The notes beneath the pieces are model-generated. The model saw only the letters and a program-made list of their open reading frames with translations, did no database searches and was not told the origin of the DNA. Of a DNA stretch of 64,000 nucleotides, positions 18,175 through 27,751 are shown piece after piece. The stretch's first letter is position 1. Each line of letters opens with the position of its first letter. This DNA is from Aquimarina sp. AU474 (GTDB lineage: Bacteria > Bacteroidota > Bacteroidia > Flavobacteriales > Flavobacteriaceae): assembly GCF_900312815.1 (NCBI RefSeq), contig NZ_OMPE01000009.1, positions 1,054,001 through 1,118,000 on the forward strand, written 5' to 3'. The translations under genes were made by a program, and so were the position numbers.

Positions 18175-19332
18175 TTACTCTAACCATGATTTATGATAAT
18201 CATCATCTGCTATTGTCATTGCCTCTTCAGTAACCATTAATGGTTTAAATGTATCTACCATTACTGCAAGTTCATCGGTTTTTGTTTGTCCGATACTTCT
18301 TTCTACTGCACCGGGGTGAGGTCCATGAGGTATTCCTGCGGGATGTAAAGAAATATGTCCAGCATCAATATCGTTTCTACTCATAAAATCACCATCTACG
18401 TAATATAAAACTTCATCACTATCTATATTACTGTGATTGTAAGGTGCAGGAATAGAATCTGGGTGATAATCATACAATCTAGGTACAAATGAGCATACCA
18501 CAAAAGCATCGGTTTCAAAAGTTTGATGTACTGGTGGTGGTTGATGAACTCTTCCGGTAATTGGTTCAAAATCATGAATCGAAAACGCGTACGGAAAATT
18601 ATACCCATCATATCCTACTACATCAAAAGGATGTGTGGCATACACCATATCAAAGATCTCATCTTGTTTTTTGACTTTGATCAAGAAATCTCCTTTTTCA
18701 TCATTGGTTTCTAATTCATAAGGAGTTCTAATATCTCTTTCACAAAAAGGTGAGTGTTCTAATAATTGCCCAAACCAGTTGCGATATCTTTTTGGGGTAT
18801 ATATGGGTCTTCTTGATTCTACAATAAAGAGGCGGTTATCTGTTGTGTCAAAATCGAGTTTATAAATGGTGCCTCGGGGAATTAATATGTAATCTCCGTA
18901 TTTAAAATCAAGATTGCCTAAATGACTTCTGAATTTTCCACTTCCGCGATGCACAAAAATTAACTCATCTGCATCTGTATTTTTATAAAAATAATCTGAA
19001 GTAGATTCTTGTGGTGCAGATAAAATGATACTTACATCACTATTGGTTAATACATTTTTTCTGCTTTGTAAATAGTCTTTTTCAGGATTGATTTTGAAAC
19101 CATGAAATCTATAGGATTTAATATTATTTCCTATGGCAATTTTTGGAGCTACACTGTAACTTCCTTTAATTTCTTTTACTTGAGTTGGTCTATGATGGTG
19201 GTAGAGATTGGTTGACATTCCGTCAAAACCGATAGTGCCAAATAATTGTTCATAATACAAATTGCCATCAGGTTTTTTAAAGATGGTATGGCGTTTAGGT
19301 GGTATTTCTCCTAAGGAATGATAAAAAGGCAT
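18175..19332 (-). CDS. hmgA: Homogentisate 1,2-dioxygenase
   Basis: This 385-residue Fe(II) cupin enzyme opens homogentisate to maleylacetoacetate. Recognisable parts are MPFYHSLGEIPPKRH at the N terminus, the inner cupin GDYILIPRGTIYKLDF, the metal-site segments HQPPPVHQTFE and SLHPAGIPHGPHPGAVERS, and YVDGDFMSRNDID. The protein is shorter than the 430-residue proteobacterial/eukaryotic enzyme, but this matches the compact form found in Bacteroidota. It is followed by hppD on the same strand; fumarylacetoacetase is not in the window. The start ATG is the first in frame and precedes the conserved PFYH motif. Confidence 0.92.
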   Translation of the reverse strand: MPFYHSLGEIPPKRHTIFKKPDGNLYYEQLFGTIGFDGMSTNLYHHHRPTQVKEIKGSYSVAPKIAIGNNIKSYRFHGFKINPEKDYLQSRKNVLTNSDVSIILSAPQESTSDYFYKNTDADELIFVHRGSGKFRSHLGNLDFKYGDYILIPRGTIYKLDFDTTDNRLFIVESRRPIYTPKRYRNWFGQLLEHSPFCERDIRTPYELETNDEKGDFLIKVKKQDEIFDMVYATHPFDVVGYDGYNFPYAFSIHDFEPITGRVHQPPPVHQTFETDAFVVCSFVPRLYDYHPDSIPAPYNHSNIDSDEVLYYVDGDFMSRNDIDAGHISLHPAGIPHGPHPGAVERSIGQTKTDELAVMVDTFKPLMVTEEAMTIADDDYHKSWLE

Positions 19333-19509
19333 GATTATTTAAATTTTAGGTATTAACTACTTCTTTTAAAAAAATAATATATAGAATGCCTGCCTTATTC
19401 GGGGTTGCGTTTAATAAGGTAGTGTAATAGTAGTAATAAATCCTGCCAGAACAAGTTCATAATAATACAAATATCGTAAATATTTCTGTTCTTTTAGGTG
19501 TAGTTTTTA

Positions 19510-21795
19510 CTAAAACCAAAAACCAACGCTAAAGAACCAATTACCTTCACCTAATTCTGGTGAATAGGAATATTTTACCTGTACAGGTCCAGCAAACGTG
19601 TCAATGCCATATCCCAGAGCATAACCAGTAAACTCGGGATTTTCGAACCATCTTCCTGTACTAAATAATTTATTGCCAACATTAGCAAAATTTGCAGATA
19701 GATTTACATGATTTTTTTTGAATAGTTCATAGTCAACAGAGATCAACCCTTTCATGAAACTTCGCCCAGTAATTCCTAAAAAGTCGTATCCATAAAAAGG
19801 TATGAAATTGTTGATGGTTTTTGCTCCAAAACCTCCCAATAAGAAATCCAGAGAGTTTATAGGGTTATTTCCGATTTTAGTTCCTGCCTCAAAAGCTATA
19901 TTCATAGATGCATTATGAAATAACGGTCTTGCGTATCCTAACTGTGCTTTGGCGATAGAAAATTCATCAAAACTATTCGTAAAATCGGATGAGAATATAT
20001 AGGTATGAACATCTCCTTCGAACAAGAATCCTCTAGATGGGAAGTACTTATTGTCGTAGGTGTCTAATTTAAAATATCCAAAGGCGCTCCAGTAATCACT
20101 GTCGTCAAATACTGTTCTTGGAATTTGATTTTCATCTTCGCCAAAGGTTTCTGAAATGATTCTAAGCCTTTTATACTCTCCTCCAAGTCCTACAGAGAAG
20201 GTTTGTTTTAGTAGTGTTTCAGCATATACCTGAACATTAAAATCGGTATAATCGATATCAATGGTGTTAATTCCAAGATTTGGGATTTCACCAAACTGCC
20301 CAATGAAACCAAAATCAAATGCTTTTTTAAAATTGGTATATCTGTATTTTACACCTGTACTCCAATAAAACCCTTTATCGATATAATAATCGAGATTATA
20401 TCTAATATTATCTCCCAAAGCCACATCAAATGAGAGAACATCATTATTTACTAATAGACTTTTTCTGGTTACATTTACCAGAGCAGCAGTTTGATATAAA
20501 TCATCATAATGTAGTGCAAACCGAAGGAGCATTTTGTTTTCACTTTCTTTAACCCTAACCAAAAGTTGTTTGCCTTCTTCGGTATCTATGAGTTCATGAT
20601 TGACACGATCAAAATTTCCTGTAGCCGATAAGTTATTAATACCCTCGTTTAGCTTTTCGTATGTAGTAACTCTTGGGGTTTTTAGTTTTAACTTCCCTTT
20701 TACATAGGCTCTTGTATATCTTTCATTTCCAGTAATAACAACACTGTTTATTAAAACAGTCTCGGCATTTTTCGGCACTTTTTCTCTTGGTTTAGAGGGT
20801 TTTTGTAACCGAGCTATTTCTTTTAATTTTTCGTAATTCGAGAATGCTGCTTTTTCACCGCTTGCTATAATTTCATTGGCTTGATCAAAAGACATTACAG
20901 AAAAGTCCATTATAGAGGGCTTTATGTATATTTCGGTATCAGAAACCTTCTCCTCCATAGCTTTAATGGTTTTAAAATTACTGATTTGAAGTAAGATATT
21001 AGTAACCGAGTTTAGTTGATCTCTTGCGAGTAAAGTATCTTGTACATCAATACCGATTACAATTTCGGCACCTTTTTCTTTAATTTCTCTAACGGGATAA
21101 TTGTTGGATACACCACCATCTGTCATAAGAACACCATTTACATCTACCGGACTAAAAATAGAAGGTAATGCACCACTAGCGGCTACAGCTTCTGGTAAAT
21201 AACCTTTGTCGAATAAGACTTGATCTCCAGTTTCGATGTTGGTAGACATGCAGAAAAAAGGTATGGGTAGCTTATCAAAATCATTAATGTCATTAACATG
21301 CGCTGTAAATCTAGAAAATTGATTGTAAAAATTTTGACCTTTAGAGAGTCCTTCGGGTAGGCCTATTTTGAAATTGTCAAAAGGTAAGGTTACAGCGTAT
21401 TTTTCGGAGTCTTCTCTTTCATAAAATGTCTTAGCATCTCTGGGTAACTGATCTTGTATAAAAGCATCAAAATCAACTGATCTAAAAATTGAATCTAATT
21501 CTTTAGCCCTATATCCCGATGCATATAAGGCTCCAACGATGGCTCCCATACTTGTGCCGCCTATATAATCAATTCTAACTCCAGCATCTTCAATTACTTT
21601 TAATGCGCCAATATGTGCCAGACCTTTAGCACCACCACCACTTAGCACTAAACCTACTTTTAGATCATCAATATCGACTTTATCATAAATATCTGTGTTT
21701 TCTTTTTCTTGAGACCAAATTATTCTGGGTAAAAACACTACTAGAAGCAGCATAATTTTCAGAAAAATTTTTAAAACAAAGTTTGTGGTCATCAT
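19510..21795 (-). CDS. Patatin-like phospholipase fused to POTRA and outer-membrane barrel
   Basis: A 761-residue protein. A signal peptide (about 1-29) is followed by a patatin domain (about 45-335) with the oxyanion loop GGGAKG (53-58), the nucleophile elbow GTSMG (Ser82) and the catalytic DGG (Asp226). One POTRA-like module comes next (about 340-420: VVITGNERYTRAYVKGKLKL), then a BamA/FhaC-type beta-barrel ending in GNWFFSVGFWF. The same order is seen in type Vd autotransporters such as PlpD of Pseudomonas and FplA of Fusobacterium. It should be a surface lipase/phospholipase. It overlaps uvrC by the ATGA tetranucleotide. Confidence 0.9.
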   Translation of the reverse strand: MMTTNFVLKIFLKIMLLLVVFLPRIIWSQEKENTDIYDKVDIDDLKVGLVLSGGGAKGLAHIGALKVIEDAGVRIDYIGGTSMGAIVGALYASGYRAKELDSIFRSVDFDAFIQDQLPRDAKTFYEREDSEKYAVTLPFDNFKIGLPEGLSKGQNFYNQFSRFTAHVNDINDFDKLPIPFFCMSTNIETGDQVLFDKGYLPEAVAASGALPSIFSPVDVNGVLMTDGGVSNNYPVREIKEKGAEIVIGIDVQDTLLARDQLNSVTNILLQISNFKTIKAMEEKVSDTEIYIKPSIMDFSVMSFDQANEIIASGEKAAFSNYEKLKEIARLQKPSKPREKVPKNAETVLINSVVITGNERYTRAYVKGKLKLKTPRVTTYEKLNEGINNLSATGNFDRVNHELIDTEEGKQLLVRVKESENKMLLRFALHYDDLYQTAALVNVTRKSLLVNNDVLSFDVALGDNIRYNLDYYIDKGFYWSTGVKYRYTNFKKAFDFGFIGQFGEIPNLGINTIDIDYTDFNVQVYAETLLKQTFSVGLGGEYKRLRIISETFGEDENQIPRTVFDDSDYWSAFGYFKLDTYDNKYFPSRGFLFEGDVHTYIFSSDFTNSFDEFSIAKAQLGYARPLFHNASMNIAFEAGTKIGNNPINSLDFLLGGFGAKTINNFIPFYGYDFLGITGRSFMKGLISVDYELFKKNHVNLSANFANVGNKLFSTGRWFENPEFTGYALGYGIDTFAGPVQVKYSYSPELGEGNWFFSVGFWF

Positions 21796-23594
21796 TCTTC
21801 TTTTTTAGAAAGATAATAATTAAACACTTTGGTTGCGCGAGCATCGCCAACCACTTGGGCTAATTCTTCTTTAGATGCTTCTTTTATTCTTTTTACAGAT
21901 CTAAAGTTCTTTAACAGTTCTACAACTGTTTTTTCACCAATACCAGGAATTGTATCTAGCTCGGTGTCCAGAGCAGATTTACTACGTTTTTGTCTATGAA
22001 AAGTAATACCAAATCGATGGGCTTCGTTACGTAAATGCTGAATAATTTTTAAGCTTTCTGTTTTTTTGTCTAAGTATAGCGGGATAGAATCTCCAGGATA
22101 ATAAATTTCTTCTAATCGTTTAGCAATACCTATAATAGTTATTTTACCTCTTAACCCTAATGTTTCCAACGCCTTTAATCCAGAAGATAATTGCCCCTTT
22201 CCTCCATCAACAATTACGAGTTGTGGTAAGGGTTCTTCTTCTTCTAATAAACGCTTATACCGTCTATAGACTACTTCTTCCATTGAAGCAAAATCATTAG
22301 CTCCCTCGACAGTTTTGATATTAAATTTTCTGTATTCTTTCTTACTAGGTTTCCCATTTTTAAAAACTACGCAAGCTGCAACTGGGTGCGTACCTTGGAT
22401 ATTCGAGTTATCAAAACATTCGATATGTCGAGGTTCTTCAGGCAGCCTAAGATCTTTTTTCATTTGAGCCATTATTCTTTTTACATGGCGGTCGGGATCA
22501 ATAATTTTAATTTGTTTGAATCGATCTTGTCTATAGTATTTGGCATTTCTTAAGGATAGATCTACAATTTTCTTTTTATCCCCTAATTGCGGAACGGTAA
22601 TTTTGATTTCTTCTCCAACTTCTACATTAAATGGAACAAAAATTTCTTTAGAAGTAGATTTAAAACGTTGCCTTATTTCAATAATTGCTAGCTCCAAAAG
22701 TTCTTTGTCGGACTCCTCCAGTTTTTTCTTAATTTCAGAAGTATGCGATCTAATAATCGCTCCGTATGATAGTTGTAGAAAATTGACGTAACCATAAGAC
22801 TCGTCAGAAATAATAGAAAATACATCTACATTACTAATTTTTGGGTTTACTACAGTAGATCGTGCTTGATAGTTCTCTAAAATTTCGATTTTTTCTTTGA
22901 TTCTTTGTGCATCCTCAAATTCCATTTTCTCGGCATGCTCACTCATTTGCTGTTTAAATCGATGCAATGAATCTTTAAAGTTTCCTTTTACTATTTGTCG
23001 GATTGCATTTAGATTGTCGTTATACTCTTTTTCTTCTTGTAACCCCTCACATGGGCCTTTACAATTCCCTAAATGATACTCTAAGCAAACTTTATATTTG
23101 CCATTATCTATTTTTTCTTGAGATAGGTCATAATTACAAGTTCTTAATTGATAAAGCCCTTTGATAAGTTCTAACAGTGTGTGTACTGTTTTCATTGAAG
23201 TATAGGGTCCAAAATACTCAGAACCATCTTTGATCAAATTGCGAGTCTGAAAAATTCTGGGAAAACGTTCTTTTTTGATGCAAATCCAAGGATAAGTTTT
23301 ATCATCCTTAAGCATTACATTAAATCGAGGCTGATATTTTTTGATGAGGTTATTTTCCAGTAAAAGGGCATCTGTTTCGGTCTCTACAACAATATGCTTT
23401 AAAGAATGAATTTTTTTTACTAATACTTTGGTCTTGTAATTATCGTGATTTTTAGTAAAATAGGATGCTACTCTTTTCTTGAGATTTTTGGCTTTGCCTA
23501 CATAGAGCAATTTATCATCTTTATCATAGTATTGATAAACACCAGGCGAAGTGGGTAAAGTTTTAATCTGTATGTCTAAAGAGGCTTCTTGCAT
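21792..23594 (-). CDS. uvrC: UvrABC system protein C (excinuclease)
   Basis: This 600-residue subunit makes both incisions in nucleotide excision repair. The N-terminal GIY-YIG nuclease domain is GVYQYYDKDDKLLYVGKAKN (about 14-33). The cysteine cluster and UVR region are present (CNYDLSQEKI … FEDAQRIKEKIEIL), as is the RNase H-like 5' nuclease domain (HIECFDNSNIQG, VIVDGGKGQLS), and the protein ends with tandem helix-hairpin-helix motifs (LDTIPGIGEKTVVELL). It is complete and of normal length. The next gene (patatin-barrel) overlaps its stop codon, so the two are translationally coupled. Confidence 0.96.
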   Translation of the reverse strand: MQEASLDIQIKTLPTSPGVYQYYDKDDKLLYVGKAKNLKKRVASYFTKNHDNYKTKVLVKKIHSLKHIVVETETDALLLENNLIKKYQPRFNVMLKDDKTYPWICIKKERFPRIFQTRNLIKDGSEYFGPYTSMKTVHTLLELIKGLYQLRTCNYDLSQEKIDNGKYKVCLEYHLGNCKGPCEGLQEEKEYNDNLNAIRQIVKGNFKDSLHRFKQQMSEHAEKMEFEDAQRIKEKIEILENYQARSTVVNPKISNVDVFSIISDESYGYVNFLQLSYGAIIRSHTSEIKKKLEESDKELLELAIIEIRQRFKSTSKEIFVPFNVEVGEEIKITVPQLGDKKKIVDLSLRNAKYYRQDRFKQIKIIDPDRHVKRIMAQMKKDLRLPEEPRHIECFDNSNIQGTHPVAACVVFKNGKPSKKEYRKFNIKTVEGANDFASMEEVVYRRYKRLLEEEEPLPQLVIVDGGKGQLSSGLKALETLGLRGKITIIGIAKRLEEIYYPGDSIPLYLDKKTESLKIIQHLRNEAHRFGITFHRQKRSKSALDTELDTIPGIGEKTVVELLKNFRSVKRIKEASKEELAQVVGDARATKVFNYYLSKKEE

Positions 23595-23763
23595 ATTCCA
23601 AAGGTAAAGTTAATAGATTACCTGTATTGATGCATACTTAAATAGGGTTTAAATTTTGTTAAATTGTAATCAAAATACGCAGACCGTTATTAAAATTGGG
23701 TTATACTTTATAATCCAATTTGATTTTTCTTACTTTAGTAGTTCCAATACCAATTCTGTTTTT

Positions 23764-24192
23764 TTGGAAAAAGAAAAGAAAATAATTGGCAGAACTGATA
23801 AAGTGGATTTTCCACTTCTTGAGTTAAAAGATATCGATGCCAAAGTCGATACAGGTGCGTATACTTCTTCAATACATTGTATTGATATTCGCGAAATTGA
23901 TCAAACATTGCAATGTAGTCTTCTTGATGCAACACATCCCGAGTATAATGGAAAAAGATTTACGTTCAAGAATTATGATATTTCTGCAGTGAAAAGTAGT
24001 ACCGGAAACGTAGAAATGAGATATGCCATTAGAACTCAAATTACTGTATTCGAAAAAACATATCCTATTACCTTAAACTTATCTTCTCGTGATGATATGC
24101 GTTTTCCACTTCTTATTGGGCGTAGATTTTTGAGTGGAAAATTTTTAGTTGATCCTCAATTAGAAAATCAGTCCTATAACCAAAAACTGTAA
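23764..24192 (+). CDS. RimK-associated retropepsin-like zinc protease (RimB/DUF785 type)
   Basis: About 142 residues if it starts at TTG 23764 (LEKEKKIIGRTDKVDFPLL). Homologues typically start close to KKIIGRTD. The frame stays open to 23656, but the extra 36 residues are hydrophobic and poorly protein-like. The aspartic-protease-like core is IDAKVDTGAYTSSIHC, with Asp in the DTGA motif, and the later FPLLIGRRFLSGKFLVDP segment is typical of the family called ATP-dependent zinc protease in annotation. In proteobacteria the family is encoded with RimK, and here the stop codon shares one base with the rimK start. The enzymatic activity is inferred. Confidence 0.8.
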   Translation: MEKEKKIIGRTDKVDFPLLELKDIDAKVDTGAYTSSIHCIDIREIDQTLQCSLLDATHPEYNGKRFTFKNYDISAVKSSTGNVEMRYAIRTQITVFEKTYPITLNLSSRDDMRFPLLIGRRFLSGKFLVDPQLENQSYNQKL

Positions 24193-25064
24193 TGAATATT
24201 AAAATCTTGTCGCGTAGTGCGAATTTATACTCTACCAATGCGCTTGTACAAGCTGCTGTAAAACGTAAACACAATGTACAGGTAATTGATCCTTTAAGTT
24301 GTGATATTGTAATCGAAAGACAAAAACCTGAGATTTATTATCGAGGTAAGAAATTAGATCATGTAGATGCTGTGATTCCTAGAATTGGTTCATCTATAAC
24401 CTATTACGGAACGGCTGTGGTGAGACAATTCGAAATGATGAATGTGTTTACCACCTTAAAATCTCAAGCTTTGGTACAGTCTAGAGATAAACTAAGAAGT
24501 TTACAAATTTTGTCTAAAGCTGGTTTGGGGCTACCAAAAACAGTATTTACTAATTATTCTAAAGATGTTTCTGAAGTGATATCTCATGTAGGGGGTGCTC
24601 CTTTAATTATTAAATTATTAGAAGGGACTCAAGGTTTAGGTGTTGTACTTGCCGAAACTAAGACGGCCGCAGAATCTGTATTGGATGCTTTTAATGGTTT
24701 GCAAGCAAGAGTGATTGTGCAAGAATTTGTTCGCGAAGCTAAAGGAGCAGATATAAGGGCTTTTGTAGTAGATGGAGAAGTAGTAGGTGCGATGAAAAGA
24801 CAGGCAAAAGAAGGAGAGTTTAGATCTAATCTACATCGAGGGGGTACTGCAAGTGTGATTAATTTAACCAGACATGAAGAGCAAGCAGCTATTTTGGCTG
24901 CAAAAGCACTAAAAATGGGAGTTGCAGGAGTAGATTTATTGCAAAGTAATCGAGGGCCTCTCATTCTTGAAGTAAACTCTTCTCCTGGTATAGAAGGTAT
25001 CGAGAATGCAACCGGAAGAGATATTGCCAAATCAATTATTCGTTATATTGAAAGAAGTTTGTAA
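24192..25064 (+). CDS. rimK: RimK-type ATP-grasp alpha-L-glutamate ligase
   Basis: This 290-residue ATP-grasp enzyme, related to RimK, adds glutamate residues to the C terminus of ribosomal protein S6 in E. coli. Visible elements are MNIKILSRSANLYSTNALVQ at the start, the ATP-binding PLIIKLLEGTQGLGV, the RVIVQEFVREAKGADIRAFV strand region, FRSNLHRGG, and the Mg-binding end LILEVNSSPGIEGIE. The TAATG junction with the protease gene and the 5-base gap to the next gene show one operon. Whether S6 is the target here is not visible. Confidence 0.9.
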   Translation: MNIKILSRSANLYSTNALVQAAVKRKHNVQVIDPLSCDIVIERQKPEIYYRGKKLDHVDAVIPRIGSSITYYGTAVVRQFEMMNVFTTLKSQALVQSRDKLRSLQILSKAGLGLPKTVFTNYSKDVSEVISHVGGAPLIIKLLEGTQGLGVVLAETKTAAESVLDAFNGLQARVIVQEFVREAKGADIRAFVVDGEVVGAMKRQAKEGEFRSNLHRGGTASVINLTRHEEQAAILAAKALKMGVAGVDLLQSNRGPLILEVNSSPGIEGIENATGRDIAKSIIRYIERSL

Positions 25065-25069
25065 AAACT

Positions 25070-26050
25070 ATGACAAAAAAAAGAACTGAAAATATACTTA
25101 AAATTTTAGGTAATGAAGTGTTTCCTGGTACGAGTACTACCATAAACTTTAATATCGCAAAACTATATACCTCTACCAAGGTTGAAATACCTATAATTAT
25201 CGAAAGGTCTAAAATTCCTGGGCCAACAGTATTAATTACTGGTGGGATTCATGGAGATGAAATTAACGGAGTAGAAGTAGTACGGCAGATTATTGCAAAA
25301 AAAATTAATAAGCCGGTAAAAGGAAGTATTATTTGTATCCCTGTACTTAATGTATTTGGGTTTTTAAATATGAATCGATTTTTTCCAGATGGTAGAGATC
25401 TTAATCGAGTTTTTCCTGGAACAAAAAACGGCTCTTTAGCCAGTAGATTTGCATATCAGTTTATTAATGAAATTTTACCAGCAGTAGATCTTTGTTTGGA
25501 TTTTCATACTGGAGGAGCTAGTAGGTTTAATGCTCCGCATATTAGAGTAGATCCTAAAAATGAAAAACTAATAAAACTAGCAAAAATATTTAATACATCA
25601 TTTATTTTACATTCTAAAAACTTAGAAGGTTCTTATCGGGCTACTTGTGCAAAAAAAGGAAAAGATATTTTGTTGTTTGAAGGAGGGAAGTCTCAAAACA
25701 GTAGTAAAGAAATTGCTGTCGAGGGCGTACATGGCGTAATGCGCGTTTTGGATCATTTTGAAATGTTAGATGATATTTTCGAAATTCCTAAGCCTCCTGC
25801 AGCGAGCATCGTGATAAAGAAAAGTGCATGGATGCGTGCTAGGTATAGTGGTTTATTACATATTAAAATTCCTATTGGCAAACATGTAGAAAAAGGAGAG
25901 ATCTTAGCTACAATAACAGATCCTTACGGTAAAATGAGACATGTAGTAAAAGCGGTTAATGAAGGATATGTTATTAATGTAAATGAAGCACCTATTGTAT
26001 ATAAGGGGGATGCTATATTTAGAATAACCAGAGAACTAGGGAATGAATAA
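25070..26050 (+). CDS. Succinylglutamate desuccinylase/aspartoacylase family protein
   Basis: A 326-residue zinc carboxypeptidase-like (M14-related) protein. The metal motifs are GGIHGDEINGVEVV (His and Glu ligands, about 60-73) and LCLDFHTGGASRFN (third ligand His). MNRFFPDGRDLNRVFPG is the family's substrate loop, and a C-terminal beta domain (SAWMRARYSGLLHIKIPIG … GYVINVNEAPIV) resembles a biotinyl-like barrel. Its place right after rimK suggests it may hydrolyse a glutamate- or acylamino-type bond in the same pathway, but that is inference. It overlaps the start of the folate cyclo-ligase gene by 8 bases. Confidence 0.87.
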   Translation: MTKKRTENILKILGNEVFPGTSTTINFNIAKLYTSTKVEIPIIIERSKIPGPTVLITGGIHGDEINGVEVVRQIIAKKINKPVKGSIICIPVLNVFGFLNMNRFFPDGRDLNRVFPGTKNGSLASRFAYQFINEILPAVDLCLDFHTGGASRFNAPHIRVDPKNEKLIKLAKIFNTSFILHSKNLEGSYRATCAKKGKDILLFEGGKSQNSSKEIAVEGVHGVMRVLDHFEMLDDIFEIPKPPAASIVIKKSAWMRARYSGLLHIKIPIGKHVEKGEILATITDPYGKMRHVVKAVNEGYVINVNEAPIVYKGDAIFRITRELGNE

Positions 26051-26612
26051 AAAGGAGCTAAGAGCAAAATATAAAATACTGAGATCTGAGTTAAATGATC
26101 AGGAAATTGATACTATGAGTATGGACATTGCTAATAGAATGCTTCAACTTCCGATATGGGAAAAATCGTACTATCATATTTTCTTACCTATACAAAAGCA
26201 AAAAGAAATTAATACAGAGTTTATGCTGCATATCCTCCAGGGAAAGGATAAAAATGTGATCATTTCTAGGAGTAATTTTAAAAATAATACACTAGAGAAT
26301 TTTTTGCTTACCGATACGACTGTGCTTAAAACAAATGCATGGGGTATTCCAGAACCCGTTGATGGAATCCCAATACCAGATGATAAAATAGAAGTTGTTT
26401 TTGTGCCCTTACTGGCTTTTGATAAAGAAGGGAATAGAGTTGGATACGGAAAAGGATTTTATGATATTTTTCTAGGAAAATGTAATCCTAAAACATTAAA
26501 AATTGGTTTTTCTTTTTTCGCGCCCGAAAATAAAATTGAAGATATAACCCCCGAAGATATAGGTCTTGATCTTTGTGTAACCCCAAAAGAAGCTTATTAT
26601 TTTAAGAAATAA
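26043..26612 (+). CDS. 5-formyltetrahydrofolate cyclo-ligase
   Basis: This 189-residue ATP-dependent enzyme converts 5-formyl-THF to 5,10-methenyl-THF. It has an N-terminal basic helix (MNKKELRAKYKILRSEL), a phosphate-binding region, and the C-terminal signature VFVPLLAFDKEGNRVGYGKG followed by FYD, which is diagnostic. Length is typical (180-200). It overlaps the preceding acylase-like gene by 8 bases and is the fourth gene of the operon starting with the zinc protease. Confidence 0.93.
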   Translation: MNKKELRAKYKILRSELNDQEIDTMSMDIANRMLQLPIWEKSYYHIFLPIQKQKEINTEFMLHILQGKDKNVIISRSNFKNNTLENFLLTDTTVLKTNAWGIPEPVDGIPIPDDKIEVVFVPLLAFDKEGNRVGYGKGFYDIFLGKCNPKTLKIGFSFFAPENKIEDITPEDIGLDLCVTPKEAYYFKK

Positions 26613-26680
26613 CCAGTGTTCATGGTATTCAAGAATACTTTTCTTATCTTAGATATACGTATAATTAGTACCCGCCCAAA

Positions 26681-27082
26681 ATGTCCCAAAATATAGAAAG
26701 TGTCTGCATCATAGACGATGATAATATTTATATAAATTTAGTAACTAAAATTATTGAATTAAAGCGACTATCTGAGTCTGTTTTAGTATTCAATAACGGA
26801 AAAGAAGCTATGGATTTTTTCTATAACTCTATGGATAGTGAAGACAAGGTCCAAGTACCTCAGGTTATTTTGCTAGATCTTAATATGCCTGTGATGGATG
26901 GTTGGGAATTTCTTGATGAATTTTCGAAGATTAAGGATGATATAAAGAATAAAATAGATCTTTATGTAGTAAGTTCGTCTATAAATTTAAGAGACATCAA
27001 TAGAGCCAAATCAATAGATGCTGTCTCGGATTATATTACTAAACCATTAAAACCAAGAGATTTTGAAAGAATACTAGAATAA
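26681..27082 (+). CDS. Stand-alone response regulator receiver protein
   Basis: A 133-residue CheY-like single-domain protein. The acidic pocket is IIDDDN (Asp12-14), the phosphoacceptor is Asp66 in ILLDLNMPVMDGWEF, the Ser switch residues are VVSSS (98-100), and the conserved Lys is Lys121 in YITKPLKP. There is no output domain, so it must act by protein-protein contact, for example in a phosphorelay. No histidine kinase gene is nearby. It lies 68 bases after the folate cyclo-ligase gene and is convergent with lspA. Confidence 0.88.
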   Translation: MSQNIESVCIIDDDNIYINLVTKIIELKRLSESVLVFNNGKEAMDFFYNSMDSEDKVQVPQVILLDLNMPVMDGWEFLDEFSKIKDDIKNKIDLYVVSSSINLRDINRAKSIDAVSDYITKPLKPRDFERILE

Positions 27083-27092
27083 AGGTTGAATT

Positions 27093-27698
27093 CTAGATGT
27101 TTTTTGGAAAAGCTTTTTTGTTAAAAATGATCAACAAAAACACGCCAACACTTATAGCAGAATCTGCAATATTAAAAACAGGATCAAAGAAAGAAAAGTG
27201 TTTTCCTCCCCATATAGGAATCCATTCTGGTAAAATATCGTCATAAAAAGTAAACTGTATCATATCTACGACCTTCCCATAAAAGAGACTTTCGTAACCA
27301 CCATCTTTTGGTAAAAAGCTAGCAACATTACTTACTGTGCTTTCATCAAATAAAATTCCATATAACAAAGAATCTATAATATTACCAAAGGCACCGGCAA
27401 AAATTAGAGCGATACAAAAAGTCAATATCATTGAACTATTTTTTCGAACAGAATCATACAACCAATATCCAATACCGGTAATAGCCACTAACCTGAATAG
27501 GGTGAGTACGAGCTTACCATAACTACCAGGAAGTTCAAAACCCCATGCCATTCCTTTGTTTTCTACAAATACAATACGAAACCAATCAAAAACTTTAGCT
27601 TCTTCGTGTAGGGTAAAATGAGTTTTAATATAAAATTTGGAGATTTGATCAATCAACAATACTAAAACAATAACTAAAATAGATTTTTTTAAGGACAT
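27093..27698 (-). CDS. lspA: Lipoprotein signal peptidase (signal peptidase II)
   Basis: A 201-residue inner-membrane aspartyl protease that removes signal peptides from prolipoproteins. Four membrane helices are seen. Conserved boxes are NKGMAWGF, GAFGNIIDS, KVVDMIQF (catalytic Asp145) and FDPVFNIADSAISVGV (catalytic Asp179). It is about 40 residues longer than the E. coli enzyme because of inserts between GNIIDS and VVDMI (about 115-139) and before FNIADS; such inserts are usual in Bacteroidota. The window encodes several lipobox proteins that would be its substrates. It lies downstream of the sigma-factor operon. Confidence 0.93.
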   Translation of the reverse strand: MSLKKSILVIVLVLLIDQISKFYIKTHFTLHEEAKVFDWFRIVFVENKGMAWGFELPGSYGKLVLTLFRLVAITGIGYWLYDSVRKNSSMILTFCIALIFAGAFGNIIDSLLYGILFDESTVSNVASFLPKDGGYESLFYGKVVDMIQFTFYDDILPEWIPIWGGKHFSFFDPVFNIADSAISVGVFLLIIFNKKAFPKNI

Positions 27699-27751
27699 AA
27701 ATATATTATCGGTTTATTCAGGTAATAAAGGCGACGGACAAAAATAGTGTT

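Noticed and set aside
23656-23763. Longer form of the RimK-associated protease
   Set aside because: The additional 36 residues are hydrophobic and unlike the family; TTG 23764 fits homologue lengths better, though the choice is not proven.
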